Below, piece after piece: positions 31,871 to 43,740 of a stretch of 64,000 bases of DNA. The notes beneath the pieces were generated by a model. That model did no database searches, was not told the origin of the DNA, and saw nothing but the letters and a program-made list of their open reading frames with translations. The DNA comes from Dasysyrphus tricinctus (Eukaryota; Arthropoda; Insecta; Diptera; Syrphidae). The stretch is from NCBI GenBank assembly GCA_963921185.1, contig CAWUEQ010000106.1:62001-126000 (forward strand). The letters run 5' to 3'. Every line of letters starts with the position of its first letter. Within the stretch, counting starts at the first letter, position 1. Position numbers and translations under genes: made by a program.

Positions 31871-32255
31871 TGTAATATTTTCTCAGGTTCGTTAATAAAA
31901 CTTATTTACTTTATTTAAAACGTCCACTTATTTATTTCACAAAATAAAACTCTTTACTTTTCTTACTACAAACAAACGATTTATTATTCACCACTGAAAT
32001 TAATTCACAAACTTTACTTTTCACTTTTATTACAACCAACTTTATTCATTCACGATTAAAAACAAACTGTGTCGCTGCCATTCAAACATGTGCCTTTTAT
32101 ACTTGTTTTCCAATCTCTCGAAATAAGGAGAACGTTCTGGTCTCTGCTTCTAGAGCTTTCCGTAGGGGAAATTTCCCAATAATTTCCCTTCCAAAAGCTT
32201 TTATTTGACAGCTGGTAAATCTGCTATAATCCGGCAGATGGCGCTTCCTTCGTTT
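31871..32255 (-). repeat. 5' LTR, truncated copy (385 bp)
   Basis: By eye, all 385 bases match 25528-25912. The remaining 117 bases (the start of U3 in element orientation) are missing, and unrelated sequence follows at 32256. This removes the outer element edge, so the host duplication cannot be read. Confidence 0.9.
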
Positions 32256-32653
32256 ATCAGCTTAAGCAACTTCATTTAAAAACCAAATGTAAGAATGTAG
32301 TATTAGCTTTCAAAAAAATTATAGAATATTAAAATATGTGTTTTCGTTGATTTTTAATGTTTATTTTTGCATTTAAAGTTAATTTTTTACAAAACTGCCC
32401 CCCTGCCTCAGGGAGGGGAGATACAACTTTCCCCCCATACAATTTTTTTCTTAGAATAACCTCAAGAACCACACCCTAAAATACTTCCACTCAGATCTAT
32501 AACTTGCAGCATACTGCACTTGTGTGGACTTTGAAATTTAATTTCTCAAAAACTATTCGCTTAAACTTTCCCCCTTTACATTATTTTTTTAGAATAACCC
32601 CAAGAACCACACCCTTAAATTCTTCCACTCAGGTCCGGGACACCCTGTATAAA
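32256..32653. other. Non-coding stretch with an internal direct repeat
   Basis: Two diverged copies of a segment containing AGAATAACC..AAGAACCACACCCT..AAAT and CTTCCACTCAG lie at about 32450-32495 and 32590-32635. A CACCCTGTATA word follows the second copy. The nature of the repeat is unknown. Confidence 0.5.
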
Positions 32654-33566
32654 AGGCTATTGATTATGTCCTAAAAAAAAGGGCAATAAGCAAGTAAGAC
32701 GTTCATGGAATTTTATTGTAACAATCTTCAAAGGGGTCATTGAAGATGAGAAAACCGCGGAGTGCTATTAAATTAGAGGGTGCATTTTGGAGAGAGGGGT
32801 GCAAAAGCACCCTTTTATTGCTAATAGATAATTCTCAAAACCTCTTTTGTAGAGAATAAAATTAACTATCAAAAATGATGTAGAAAAAAAATTAAAAATT
32901 TTTAAGTTAGCTAATTTTCAGAAAAATCATTGCAAAAAAATGTGAAAAATCGCATTTTTTGTTTTTTTTTTTACTCATTTGCTTATAACTTCTTACCAGC
33001 AGAGATAGGTATCGGCATTGCTTCATATAAAAGAAATATACATAGTTAAATTTCCTGTAAAATGAATTATTCAAAAAATGGTTTGGATTAAAATCGACCG
33101 AGAAATAGTCGTTCAAACTAGGCTGATGTTAAGTTTTTAAAGCTTTATAAATGGCATTTTTGGCTATTTTGATGGACTTGTTAGATTATACGCTCAAACT
33201 GGGTGTATTAGGGAGTCATGACCAGTTAAGTCTATTTCTCGGTCAATTTTTATCCAAACCGTTTTTTTTTTATTTATTTTAAAAGAAATTTTATCATCTT
33301 TCTTTTATATGGCACAATGCCTATACCTATATCTGCTGGAAAGAAAGTTATAAGCAAATACGTAAAAAACCAAAAATGGCTATTTTTCATTTTCGTTTTC
33401 GAGTTATATGCAGAAAAAGGTCCTTTTGCACCCCCATCTAAAAAATGCACCCTCCAATTTAATATCACTCCGCGGTTTTCTCATTTTCAATGACACCTTT
33501 GATGATTTTTACAATAAAATCCCATGAACGTCTTAGTTCCTTATTACATGACATAATCAATAGCCT
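32654..33566. mobile_element. Long foldback (palindromic) element, 913 bp
   Basis: Both halves are imperfect inverted copies almost to the centre near 33150. Matching outer words are AGGCTATTGATTATGTC on the left and GACATAATCAATAGCCT on the right. Inner matches include GAGGGTGCATTTT/AAAATGCACCCTC and GGTTTGGATTAAAATCGACC with its inverted counterpart near 33240. There is no coding capacity. A related sequence lies at 41093-41580. Confidence 0.8.
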
Positions 33567-35374
33567 AATAGACCTACCATATATTTGCGTAGGTACATAG
33601 GTACCTAGCAATAAATACCTATAAATAATTTAAGAAAATAAATACAACCTAGCATGATTCATTGTATTTTCCCTTAAATAATTTCCAAAAAAATGGTACA
33701 TAGTTTTATTACAATAATTTTTAAGTATACCCATGACCTACAAATAAGTTGCCTTAGGCGGCCAGTTATCGGATCACTTTTATTGAAAATTTTTTCCTTC
33801 CATTTTTAGGTATTTAGAAAGCAAAATAATTCATTATTTTGATGAAGAAATATATAAAGCTCAAGACTAAATTAGTATTTCTAGTCAAAAAAAAAAAAAA
33901 ATTCATGTGGGCCCAACCTTCCACATAAAAAGACTTTGAACATTTCAATGATCATTGGTAAGGTAGTTCAATCCCTGAAATAATAAAATTAATTTTTTCT
34001 TATGCCAGATATAATAATTAAGAACTGCCCTTTATTTTGGCATCAAAATAACCACTGATTTTGATTTCCGACCGTTTCAAAATCAATCATTTAAATTATC
34101 GTTTCTATGATAGTTAACTGTGGCCTAATTAATAAAAAAAAAATTAATTTTCAGTCTTATTTTCAAGTTAACTAATCCATGGATTACGAATTTTCCAAAC
34201 TCACCGTACAGGCAATATTGTTTACTGTTTCAGTTGAGTCCAAAACATTCTTAATCCTGGAATTAGTTAACTTGTAAATAAGTATTAAAATAACAGTTTT
34301 TTCTTAATAGGACAGAAAAGGTTTAATAGAATACTTTCAAAAAAAAATGCATGACTGGATCGAACAAACTTGCTCCTAGGGTTCAAGGCTGCATCGTAAA
34401 AAAACGTTTTTGAAGTTTTTTTGAAAAAATAAAAAAAAAACTTTTCAAGTCTTCTGTATTAAAAATTAATCAAATTTGGTTCAACCGATAATGAAAAACT
34501 AAAACAAAGTGTTCTATGAGAGGTACTGTCAATAATTGATTGACAAAATCTCGTGTTCGATTATTTTAACGAATGCAAGACTTGCTCTATAGTACCTACA
34601 TATGTACATATAGTCGCACGTAAAAATTAAGTAATTTAAATTGATTTATCTCAGCTTCTGGCTCTATGTTAACCTTAACAAAAATTCAAAATTTTTGATA
34701 TAGGAAATCACATTAAAATGCTCTGTATCAAATTTTAAGCCAAACGGATTTACCGTTTAAATTGAAATTGTAATAAATTAAATTGTAAAATAATCAGTGT
34801 GCGGACTTCGTTCTTATCAGTTGTGCGAGCATGCTTTGCGTAAATATGCTTTTAAATAAAAGCACATGCCTATTCTTTCTTTTTCCTTCCTAAGAGTTTC
34901 TTATTAATACCATCTATTTTTCGTATCTGTGTGAGAATATGTGATTCCAATAAGGCACCATATTTGCATTCTCTCAATGAGAACAAAAACAAAAACAAGC
35001 AAAATAAAAAAACAACACTTGGAAAAACATTATGTCTACCGAAAGTGCTTTGACCTTGCCTGGCATACCAGACAAGTTTTACTATCTGGTATTCCAAACA
35101 GAAGTGGTTGTTATTGTTGTTGTCTTCATTCTATGCCAGACTCAAATATCCCTCCGAATCTCCATGTTAAAAAAAAATCTAATAAGACATTTTGCATCCA
35201 CTAATGGGTTTGGAAATTCAATGATGAAAAGGAAATTTGAGCTTCTTATTTCCACCACCGAATTGATGGGGCGTATAGTCAACTGAGAAATGTTCGGTGT
35301 CCGCTTCTATATGTAATTATTCAATGATAGAACCAAGTCGTGCATTTTATATGCAACTGGGACCAGACCACGAG
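33567..35374. other. Intergenic AT-rich stretch
   Basis: No supported gene. Short frames at 34870-35286 are poly-Lys-rich or shadow frames without motifs. Confidence 0.55.
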
Positions 35375-35431
35375 ACCGATACCGATACCGATACCGATAC
35401 CGATACCGATACCGATACCGATACCGATACC
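35375..35431. repeat. (ACCGAT)n hexanucleotide array
   Basis: About nine and a half copies of ACCGAT, with related degenerate units just after it to about 35500. The Asp-Thr and Arg-Tyr frames over it are repeat artefacts. Confidence 0.9.
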
Positions 35432-36010
35432 AATTCCGAGACCGAGATGATACCGAAATATTTCGATTTTGACGATAGCGAGACGATAACGATATATGGT
35501 TTGGTACCGTGGCCAGCCCTATGTGGGGTCGTAGTGCAACCACCCCAATATTTCATTAATTCAATCATTCGGTGCAGGGAACCAAGTCCCCGGGAACTTA
35601 GTCCACCGAGAGACTTAGTTCTCATTAAATGGGAACTAAATCCACTTTAACGAATTAGACTTAGTTCTCATAGAAGGTGGGAATCAAATTCCTCAAAAAC
35701 TCAGTGGTTTTACTTCCCTTTAAATGTGGATTTAATTCCCACTTCCAAGTAAAAAATCAGTTGCAGGGAAATAATTCCACGGGCATCTACTCCACGGGCA
35801 TCTACTCCACATGGGAATGTATTTCTTTGTGGAATCTGTTGAGAAGAAGTGCATTTGCCTTTTCTGTACAAAATAACAGATCTTCAAGTTTTTATATCAG
35901 TTTTTTTTTTTTTTCAAATGCGTTAACCAATTAAGAGTTATATGTATGAAAACCGGTTTTTTTTCTTGCATTGACCTTGCATAACTTCTGATGCGCACAC
36001 GATTCGACAA

Positions 36011-36566
36011 TGAACTTTCCGTCCATTGTTCCTTAGGTAAGTAAAAAAAATATGATACCTCACATCGACCGGTCGCTGATTAAACACCGACCCATTACGT
36101 ATTATTATAATAAAATACACCAGCCACCATCCACATCAGCTACCAGCACCCTACATCGCCATTGAACCACCATAGACCAGTCATTAACCCTGCAAAGCCG
36201 AACCTCTAAATAACATATCAACACACACCCGCCACCACCGTCATCGAATAACCAACAGCCACAGCTCACCAGATTGTATTGCATATACGCTTGCAAGCAA
36301 CAACAACAGCACACCGCACTATGTGAAGTCAACGTCATGCGAATTTTGTATTCGCCTCATATTAGTTCACATTGTCTTGTGACTGGAAAATCATTATGAG
36401 GAGGTAGAAAATCCCGAAAAAGTCAAAGCTTATTGATTCGTGTTAGTTTTCAGTTCTGATTTTCGTTCAATCCGAATTATAAGAGGCATAAAGGTTCCAG
36501 TTAATTTCGGTTTGTAGCAACTCTTGATAAGCTCAGGTTACTTTTCATGGTGCATTCGTGAACCAT
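36011..36566. repeat. Tandem duplication, unit 1 (556 bp)
   Basis: This unit is followed directly by a near-identical second copy at 36567-37122. The only difference I noticed is one base in the run after AAAATCCC. It has no coding content; the mirrored 77-codon frames in both units are shadows. Confidence 0.92.
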
Positions 36567-37122
36567 TGAACTTTCCGTCCATTGTTCCTTAGGTAAGTAA
36601 AAAAAATATGATACCTCACATCGACCGGTCGCTGATTAAACACCGACCCATTACGTATTATTATAATAAAATACACCAGCCACCATCCACATCAGCTACC
36701 AGCACCCTACATCGCCATTGAACCACCATAGACCAGTCATTAACCCTGCAAAGCCGAACCTCTAAATAACATATCAACACACACCCGCCACCACCGTCAT
36801 CGAATAACCAACAGCCACAGCTCACCAGATTGTATTGCATATACGCTTGCAAGCAACAACAACAGCACACCGCACTATGTGAAGTCAACGTCATGCGAAT
36901 TTTGTATTCGCCTCATATTAGTTCACATTGTCTTGTGACTGGAAAATCATTATGAGGAGGTAGAAAATCCCAAAAAAGTCAAAGCTTATTGATTCGTGTT
37001 AGTTTTCAGTTCTGATTTTCGTTCAATCCGAATTATAAGAGGCATAAAGGTTCCAGTTAATTTCGGTTTGTAGCAACTCTTGATAAGCTCAGGTTACTTT
37101 TCATGGTGCATTCGTGAACCAT
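36567..37122. repeat. Tandem duplication, unit 2 (556 bp)
   Basis: This is a head-to-tail copy of 36011-36566. Near identity shows the duplication is recent or that the units are kept alike by gene conversion. Confidence 0.92.
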
Positions 37123-37560
37123 TTAAATATAATCTTTTTGGCTTCCGCCGTTAAAAAAAAGTAATTTTTCCTTGGGCTAGCCTTGGGCTGGAATCAGATT
37201 CCTACCGTAAAATCCCTGCTCGCTCCTTCTGAGTGAGAGATTGGGCACAAAGTAATTTTTCCCTTTTTGTTAGCCTTGGGCTGGAATCAGATTCCTACCG
37301 TATTTGTCTCTGGTTCACTTCTTCTAAGTGAATAGTGTGGGCCGAGTCTTCTCCTGTAGCTCTACCGAATCAAGCTTAGTTGTATATGAAATACCGCGTT
37401 ATTTATTATAAGTTTAACAAACATTGTAAGATTGTAAACCCCACTTTCTATAACTATAAATAAAGAATACAAATTATTAAAACTGGTGACCACACCGAGT
37501 TCTTTTACCTTCTTAGTCCGAGTTTTACTTGCTTTCTTCGGGAACACCTTGGACCACGAC
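37123..37560 (+). other. Possible end of an LTR plus primer-binding-like site
   Basis: Two direct copies of CTTGGGCTGGAATCAGATTC lie about 80 bases apart. They are followed by an AATAAAG signal and ATTATTAAAACTGGTGACCA, which looks like an LTR end running into a tRNA primer-binding site. No coding region follows. It could be a solo LTR remnant whose U3 includes the 556-bp duplicated unit; this is inference. Confidence 0.35.
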
Positions 37561-39470
37561 GGGCTTACCTCAGCCTCGATAAAAAAGCATCACAGGATTT
37601 AAATAAAATCTTCACATGGATTCATTCTGCAATTAGATAGGTACTTAAATATTTTCTTAACTTATATTGAAAAAAAAAACATTTTAAATATGAAACGAAC
37701 ACAAACTTAATCAGATAAATTGAAGCCCAAAAAAGTGTATCACAAGGATCCATAGTTTCAAACTTATTTCTTAAAAATTATAAACTTTGTAACTATTTAT
37801 TTAATAATGTACATATATAACTACGATTGAGTGCAGCAATTCTAATAAAACCATAAACCTTATTCAATATGAATTCTTAGTATTTACTAAAAGTTTGTGA
37901 AACCCTTTATGTGAACTTTGAATCAAATATTTGATATTAGAACACACACAATGCACAAACGTACATATATCTTTTTTTTTGTCGAAGAAGACAACAACGA
38001 TGATAATACTTCCTAACTTTGAATACTACAGCAACACACAAAAAAAAAACTTAGTAATAAAACTCCTCGAAAATACAAAAGTAAACAAACAAACCTCCTC
38101 CATCTCTTTTCAATCAGGTTTTGTGGGTTGGCATTGGCAAACTTTCACATCCCTCAGCTCAGCTCAGCCCATACTCTTATTATACAAACTTTTACCACAA
38201 AAATATACGAAAAAGGACAAAACTTTTCATCCGACATAATGTGAATATAGCCGTAGAATTTTTATTTCTAAAGAGAGAGGAAGAAACTTTTTGTGCTTCC
38301 ACCATTATAAGCTTATACACAGTTGGAAAAGGTAAATTTTTGTTGTAATTCAATGCAAGGTTATTGCTCAGGAACTACGAATTCGTAAATATGATGAGAA
38401 ACTTTTTTTTGATGGTACCTTTACCTACCTTCATATACATACATATACCTACATCGTCCACAAAGGGAGCACTTTTTCTTCTAGATGTTGAGCAAAACCC
38501 TCGTGACAAATCACACAAGGGCATGTACATAGGTATAACTTTTGTTAAAAAGGACAAAACAAAAATGAAAACAAAAAATAAAATATATAAAAATATTTTT
38601 TATAAATTTTTACTTCAGGAGAAAAATATAAGGATCAGTTCCCTTTATCAAATTCAAGGATTGCAGTGAAAGGGTTTTTTTTGTCAAAAGGAGTAGTAGA
38701 CGAATTTACAGCTTGAAAATGAAAAAAAAATTGTTCTCCACCATTGAGAGGTACCATGACATTGACATAGGGTAAATTAAATGTACGGTAATGATTATGT
38801 TGGTTGCTTTTAATCCAAGGGCTTTTTTAGAAATGGTGGTTTTTCGTTTATGATAAAAGTTAAAATACTAATTTGGTAGGTACTTTGTGATATCATGTGG
38901 AAATTAGGCATGGAATATTTTTAATTATAATTAAGAACTGAATGGAAAGTGATTTTAAATAAAACAAAAATGGTACAAAATCAACCAAATCATAGAAACC
39001 CATAAATAAGCACCAAACCAAAGTTCTGGTGAATGCCAAGCTTAACATGATACATAACTTTAGTTACATTTTCAGAAGTGGAAACTTTTTTGAAGTGGGT
39101 TAATGATATTTAACCAAAAAGAAATAAACCCAAGAGGCAAATCCCTCAACACACATTTAAACAGAACAAATTCAAGAAGAAGGCTTGATTGCAAAAAACT
39201 AATTTTTGGCATAATTCTTTAAACGGTAAACGATATTGAAAAAAAAAATTGACAGAAAATTTGTAGATCATGCTATTTTCTATATACAAAGCAAAAGTGC
39301 TGTTCCTCATCCAACTGATCGCGTAGAAGCTATCACTATTTCAAAAAAGGTTTAAGTGTCGAAAATGCTGTTTTTTACATTTTAATCTGAGCTTAAATTT
39401 TAAAAATATAATTTTTCTAAAAATTATGGTAACGTAAAAGCCAAAACAAAAATCCTCATTAAATAGGTTA
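37561..39470. other. Intergenic AT-rich stretch
   Basis: No supported gene. Open frames here are short and K/N/I-rich, as expected by chance in AT-rich DNA. Confidence 0.55.
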
Positions 39471-39472
39471 TA

Positions 39473-39804
39473 CAGTAGACGTTCGCTTTAGTGAATCTCG
39501 AAATAGTGAACTATACAGAGTAGTGAACACACAAAATTTTGTATAAAAACGTGTTTTGTATAAAAATTTCACGCAAGCATTTTACATAGCTTGAGAGCTC
39601 TGATGAATTATTTCTGTTTTTTGCTAAAACCTGAGTGAAAGCCTTGTTTAATACTTAACTAAACTTAAAACATTCATATCGAATTAAATGCGTGCATTTT
39701 GGATCAAATTCGCCTTTGGAAAGCCTCCCGCTCGAAAAAGTGAACAATCATGAAACAGTGAACAGGCTTGGTTTTTATTACTTCACTATATCGAGCGTCA
39801 ACTG
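39473..39804. mobile_element. pogo/Tigger-like MITE (332 bp)
   Basis: The ends CAGTAGACGTTCGCTTTAGT and (inverted) CAGTTGACGCTCGATATAGT are imperfect inverted repeats, followed by further GTGAAC words on both sides. TA flanks both ends (39471-39472, 39805-39806), as expected for the Tc1/mariner/pogo superfamily. It has no transposase. Confidence 0.8.
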
Positions 39805-40384
39805 TACTTAGTAAAGTTTACAAAAAAGATTTGATATTTTTTTCTATTAGAGCTATCAGTTAAAAGATATTAAAAGTAGAAGCAGTGAAAGCTAAAAATA
39901 TAGGAAGCACTTCCATGTGTTTTCTATCAGCGATCACTTCAAAGATATTATTGCATATAAAATTGACCAAGCCCAGGAATACTGGTTTTTTGTGCTTTGC
40001 TCCTAAACGGCGAAGTTGTCAAAACATAGTTTATGCTTATTGTATCGGAAATAATATTCCTTGAAGAAGTTTATGAAACCTTTTTTTCCATACGAAGCCT
40101 CAGCTTGAAGATATTGCGTCTTTAAAATGTTAAAATTTCGAAAATAATAGTTTTTCCTAAAATTTTGAGATTTTTAAAATTAATGGATAACTTTTTTTTT
40201 TGAATAATCAAAAAAGAAACTTTCTTGCGGTGCGGTACTATTGACCATTTTTAAAGTTGCAATATCTTGGCACTGAGCGGTCGTAGGGAAAAAAGTGTCA
40301 TCGAACCTCTTAAAGAGTATATTATTATCTATACAATAAGCTCTTCAAAGTACTGGATAGTACTAGGACGCCATCTTGCCCCTA

Positions 40385-40840
40385 GACTCAGTGAAAGGAA
40401 AACCCCTATGCACACCTACCCGTGGTAGAGAGTGGGTAAAGTTAATGTGCAGGAGGACCGATGCGGGGATAAGCTGCTGATAAGGGCTGGTTAAAAGCCC
40501 AATGCCTAAGAAATGCAGGTGGTCGTCGGCGGCAGTAAAGTCTCTTGGCGGAGGAGCCTATTTTGAAAGGCCAACGGCATCAGCAAGTAGCGTGTGTAAT
40601 CCCATATAATGCAGCTACAAACGGCCGGAACGTTCGTACCTTGTACAACGAAGGTAGATATGAGCAAATTGAGCGTGAAATTCTTCGCCTTTAGACAACC
40701 CTGGATTTTCAGTTTTTCCGAGCAGGGGCAAAAGTTTAATTTTGGCGCCTGTCCAGTTTCTGAGTTAAACGAAAAAAACGGTATACTTAATTCGAATTTT
40801 TGTAACCGAGAGAATAAGACTTATCATTTCATTAAGTGAA
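40385..40840 (+). pseudogene. 5' end fragment of a LINE (endonuclease start)
   Basis: A moderately GC-rich leader is followed, at about 40622, by a frame reading NVRTLYNEGRYEQIEREI. This resembles the WNVRTLY start of apurinic-type endonucleases in RTE/L1-like LINEs, with the W lost. Similarity ends soon after, near 40690. It is too short to place in a clade. Confidence 0.5.
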
Positions 40841-41092
40841 GGCAATTCTGCTTATTGATTAAAAAAGCCTTTAGTCCTACAAATTGGCGTTTCGTCGGGC
40901 AACCTCACTTAGACTCATCAGTGACAGAGTGAGTACCTTTGTCATACGCAATTTGTATTAACTTCAGTTAAACTTACATGGATTTTTTGACAAAAAACCA
41001 CTGTTAACTATATCCAACAAGAAAAGAATTCCTTATCGTTAAGCTGGAAGTTTTTTCGCCCGAGGTCAGGCATAGTTAATATAAGAAGGTTT

Positions 41093-41580
41093 AGGCTATT
41101 GATTTTGTCCTTAAAAACAGGGCAATAAGGAAGTAAGACGTTCATGGAATTTTATTGTAACAATCTTTAAAGGGGTCATTGAAGATGAGAAAACCGCCGA
41201 GTGCTATTAAATTAGAGGGTGCATTTTGGAGAGGAGACGCACCTTTATTGGATCTTGCATATAACTCGAAAACGAAGCAAAATTTTGAAAAAAAATTAAG
41301 ATGGCAACCCTAAAACTGTGAAAAATTTGAAACTTGACTTTTAATTTTGACTTTACTGGTCATGACTCACAAATACCACCCAGTTTGAGTATATAATCTA
41401 ATAAGTCCATCAAAATAGCCAAAAATGCCATTTATAAAGCTTTTAAAACTTATAGTCAGCGTTTAGAAGACTATTTCTCGGTCGATTTTTATCCAAACCG
41501 TTTTTTGAATAATTAATTTTACAGGAAATTTAATTATCTTTCTTTTATATGGAGTATTGCCTATACCTAAATAAGTAAAT
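41093..41580. mobile_element. Truncated relative of the 32.7-kb foldback element
   Basis: The first 155 bases repeat the left arm of the element at 32654, including AGGCTATTG and the GTTCATGGAATTTTATTGTA word. The segment 41465-41575 repeats its inner right arm (TCGGTCGATTTTTATCCAAA). The outer right arm is missing. Confidence 0.75.
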
Positions 41581-41584
41581 AAAT

Positions 41585-41665
41585 TGGGTGGCGCAACAGC
41601 TCGTGGAGAACCAGGGCCTAGTGACTTACCACTCTCAACCATTCCTGATGTGTGCGTGTCTGCAA
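41585..41665 (-). repeat. Short LINE-tail-like or SINE-like fragment
   Basis: On the minus strand a GC-balanced piece (AAGTCACTAGGCCCTGGTTC ... GTTGCGCCACCC) runs into TTTATTTACTTATTTA. A unique body plus a tetranucleotide tail suggests the 3' end of a retroposon dropped into the foldback element. The identity is unknown. Confidence 0.35.
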
Positions 41666-42429
41666 TATGCAAAAAAAAAAAACAAAAAATGCGATTTTTC
41701 ATATTTGTTTGCAATGATTTTTTTTTAGTTTTTCGTTATTACTTATAGCTGGTATGAAAACATGCTAAAATTTAATTTATTAAAAAATACATTCTTTCGG
41801 AATCCAGAAAGAAATTTGGCAAATGTTTTTCTAATAATACTATTTTGCAAAAATAATTAATATTCTGCATGTAGCTTGATTGAAATTTTAAAAATATGTG
41901 ATTTATACAAGATGTTCTCATTCTGTATTTTTTGAGAATAAAGGTTGCAACCGGGGAAAAAAACTATCCCGACATTTGATTTTATGCCTGAAATCCGGGA
42001 CATCTCGGGTAAATCGGAACGTCTGACAACGCTTATAACTAGCGGAAAATGCAACCTGAAAAGTGCATTTTTTAACCATTGCGACCAGATAAAGCATGTC
42101 CGACCAGCAGCTTTGTAAATGTTTTGGCTAAAGTTATCGGTTGGCATTGAATTTTCGCGTGGCTGCGATGAGATAGGTAATCTTACGGTCGGCTCCCGGA
42201 CTATATTGATATTGACGTTTTATCGCATTCCTTCAAAGTAAGTTTTTAAATGTTGGTCTTTTATTTTTCAGCTTCATGAGCAGTATGAAGAGCTAGTCAA
42301 TGAATAGTTTACTGAAAGGCCTCTTCTTTATTTTATAGCTGTATCGGAACAATTATTTATGACTTGGTTAGTTACAAAATTCATAAAATTATTTTTTAGT
42401 AGCTGCCAACCAGCCTTAATTTTCAATTT

Positions 42430-42495
42430 TGCCGCCCTCAACTTTTGCCGCCCGGGGAAAAATGCCCGGCTCGCCCCCTCATAGATCGGGCCCTG
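42430..42495. mobile_element. Single hAT-like terminus
   Basis: Read inward from 42495 the complement is CAGGGCCCGATCTATGAGGG, then CCGGGCATTTTTCCCCGGGC. This is very like a hAT terminal region. I could not find the matching opposite end, so the element is probably truncated. Confidence 0.45.
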
Positions 42496-42507
42496 GTGAG
42501 TGATAGG

Positions 42508-43017
42508 AAAAAAAGAAGTATAAGCGTCGAAAGTTTCATTTAAGGCTATTCAAAAAATCAAAGTCTTGCTGTCCACAACTGGGGCCTTTGCGATTAAACA
42601 GTGCATTATGAATGCAACTTCAAGGGTAATCGTGTTAGCCGAAATTGGTTTTCACTCCTCCCTAGATAACCTCCTCTGATCACATATCACGGAATCTGAC
42701 ACCATTTGAGTGTATAGTACGCTCTACCGGACCGTTTAAAAAATTCAAAAGTCTAAGTAAAAAACGGTTTTTTTTAACAGTCTGGCAGGGCGAATTAAAC
42801 ACTCAAATGATCTCAGAATCCGTGATATGGGATCCGCGGAGCTTATCTAGGGAGGGGTAAAAACCAATTTCGGCTAACACGATTATCCTCGAAGTTGCAT
42901 TCATATTTTTTTTTGATGCACTGTTTAATCACAAAGGGGCCCCAGTTGTGGACTGCAAGACTTTGATTTTTTGAGTAGCATTTAATGAAGCTTTCGACTC
43001 CTATACTTATTTTTTTG
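42508..43017. mobile_element. 510-bp foldback element
   Basis: Two arms of about 220 bases are inverted copies. For example, AACTGGGGCCTTTGCGATTA pairs with TAATCACAAAGGGGCCCCAG, and GGCTAACACGATT pairs with AATCGTGTTAGCC. A short unique centre lies near 42740-42780. There is no coding capacity. The superfamily is unknown. Confidence 0.8.
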
Positions 43018-43025
43018 CGTTGACC

Positions 43026-43740
43026 TCAGAAAGTGTCGACAAGACTTCCGGTTTTGAATTGTTCCATTTCGAGGCCAACCAAATGCTGATGTCGTTGCAT
43101 TTGTTTGTACCAGGTTTGCTTTGGTCTGCCTTGCTTTTTCCTTCTTCTCGACCGTGTTAGAACTTTTGCCTTTTTACGGGGTTCTCCGGATTCCTCCTTT
43201 GAACATAACAATACGAACTGAGTCGGTCGTGCTCTATTTTCTGCGAGATGGTATTTTTAACGTGAAGGCTTCCACGGATCTTATTACTTCTAATTCGATC
43301 AAGCTTTGTTACTCCTGCTGTCATACGAAGAATCTTCTTCTCAGCTGCCGTCAACTTTCCCTAATACTTTTTGTACATTGTCCAACATCGTGAACCGTAT
43401 GAGAGTGCTGGGTGCACAACCGGAGTGTAGAGTCTTCCTTTCAGCTTAGGGGGCATTTTTCGATCACAAAAGATAGTGGAGTTTTCACGCCACTTCATCC
43501 ACGCTACGCTTTTTCGATGATTGATGTCATCATCACAAGTTGCCTTACTATTGATCATAGATCCCAGATATTTAATTTTTTCACTCTTGGGAGCACATTT
43601 CCATTCAAATAAATGCCTGGAAAAGGCATGTGCGGGTCAAAAAACGGGCAGCACAAGTGTTCAGTATTTTTCGGACTGGTGCGGTACCCGATTCCTTTTA
43701 AAACTTCTACCCAAACGTCAAGTGCTCCTGTGCTAATTAT
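43026..43740 (-). pseudogene. C-terminal part of a second type of RTE-like LINE
   Basis: Three minus-strand frames, read in order, give the thumb and C-terminal domain of an RTE (BovB-like) reverse transcriptase. The first is INSKATCDDDINHR with KMPPKLKGRLY and VVHPALSYGSRCW (about 43560-43370). Next comes ILRMTAGVTKLDRIRSNKIRGSLHV (about 43330-43250). The third is KKQGRPKQTWYKQM (about 43150-43100). Two frame breaks separate them and the polymerase core is absent. It differs clearly from the four RTE-like copies elsewhere in the window. Confidence 0.8.

Larger units (their letters stand above)
25528..32255 (-). mobile_element. Ty3/Gypsy LTR retrotransposon, young, interrupted by a MITE
   Basis: The element lies on the minus strand. 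In element order it has a 5' LTR (truncated), a primer-binding site, gag, pol (protease, RT, RNase H, integrase), a polypurine tract and a 3' LTR. Long gag and pol frames are open, and the LTR copies look identical where they overlap. No env-like gene is present between integrase and the 3' LTR. The 679-bp MITE at 26797-27475 breaks integrase. Confidence 0.93.

Noticed and set aside
35297..35650. Open frames with (TD)n, (YR)n or (SV)n repeats
   Set aside because: They arise from the ACCGAT hexamer array in three frames and have no conserved flanks.
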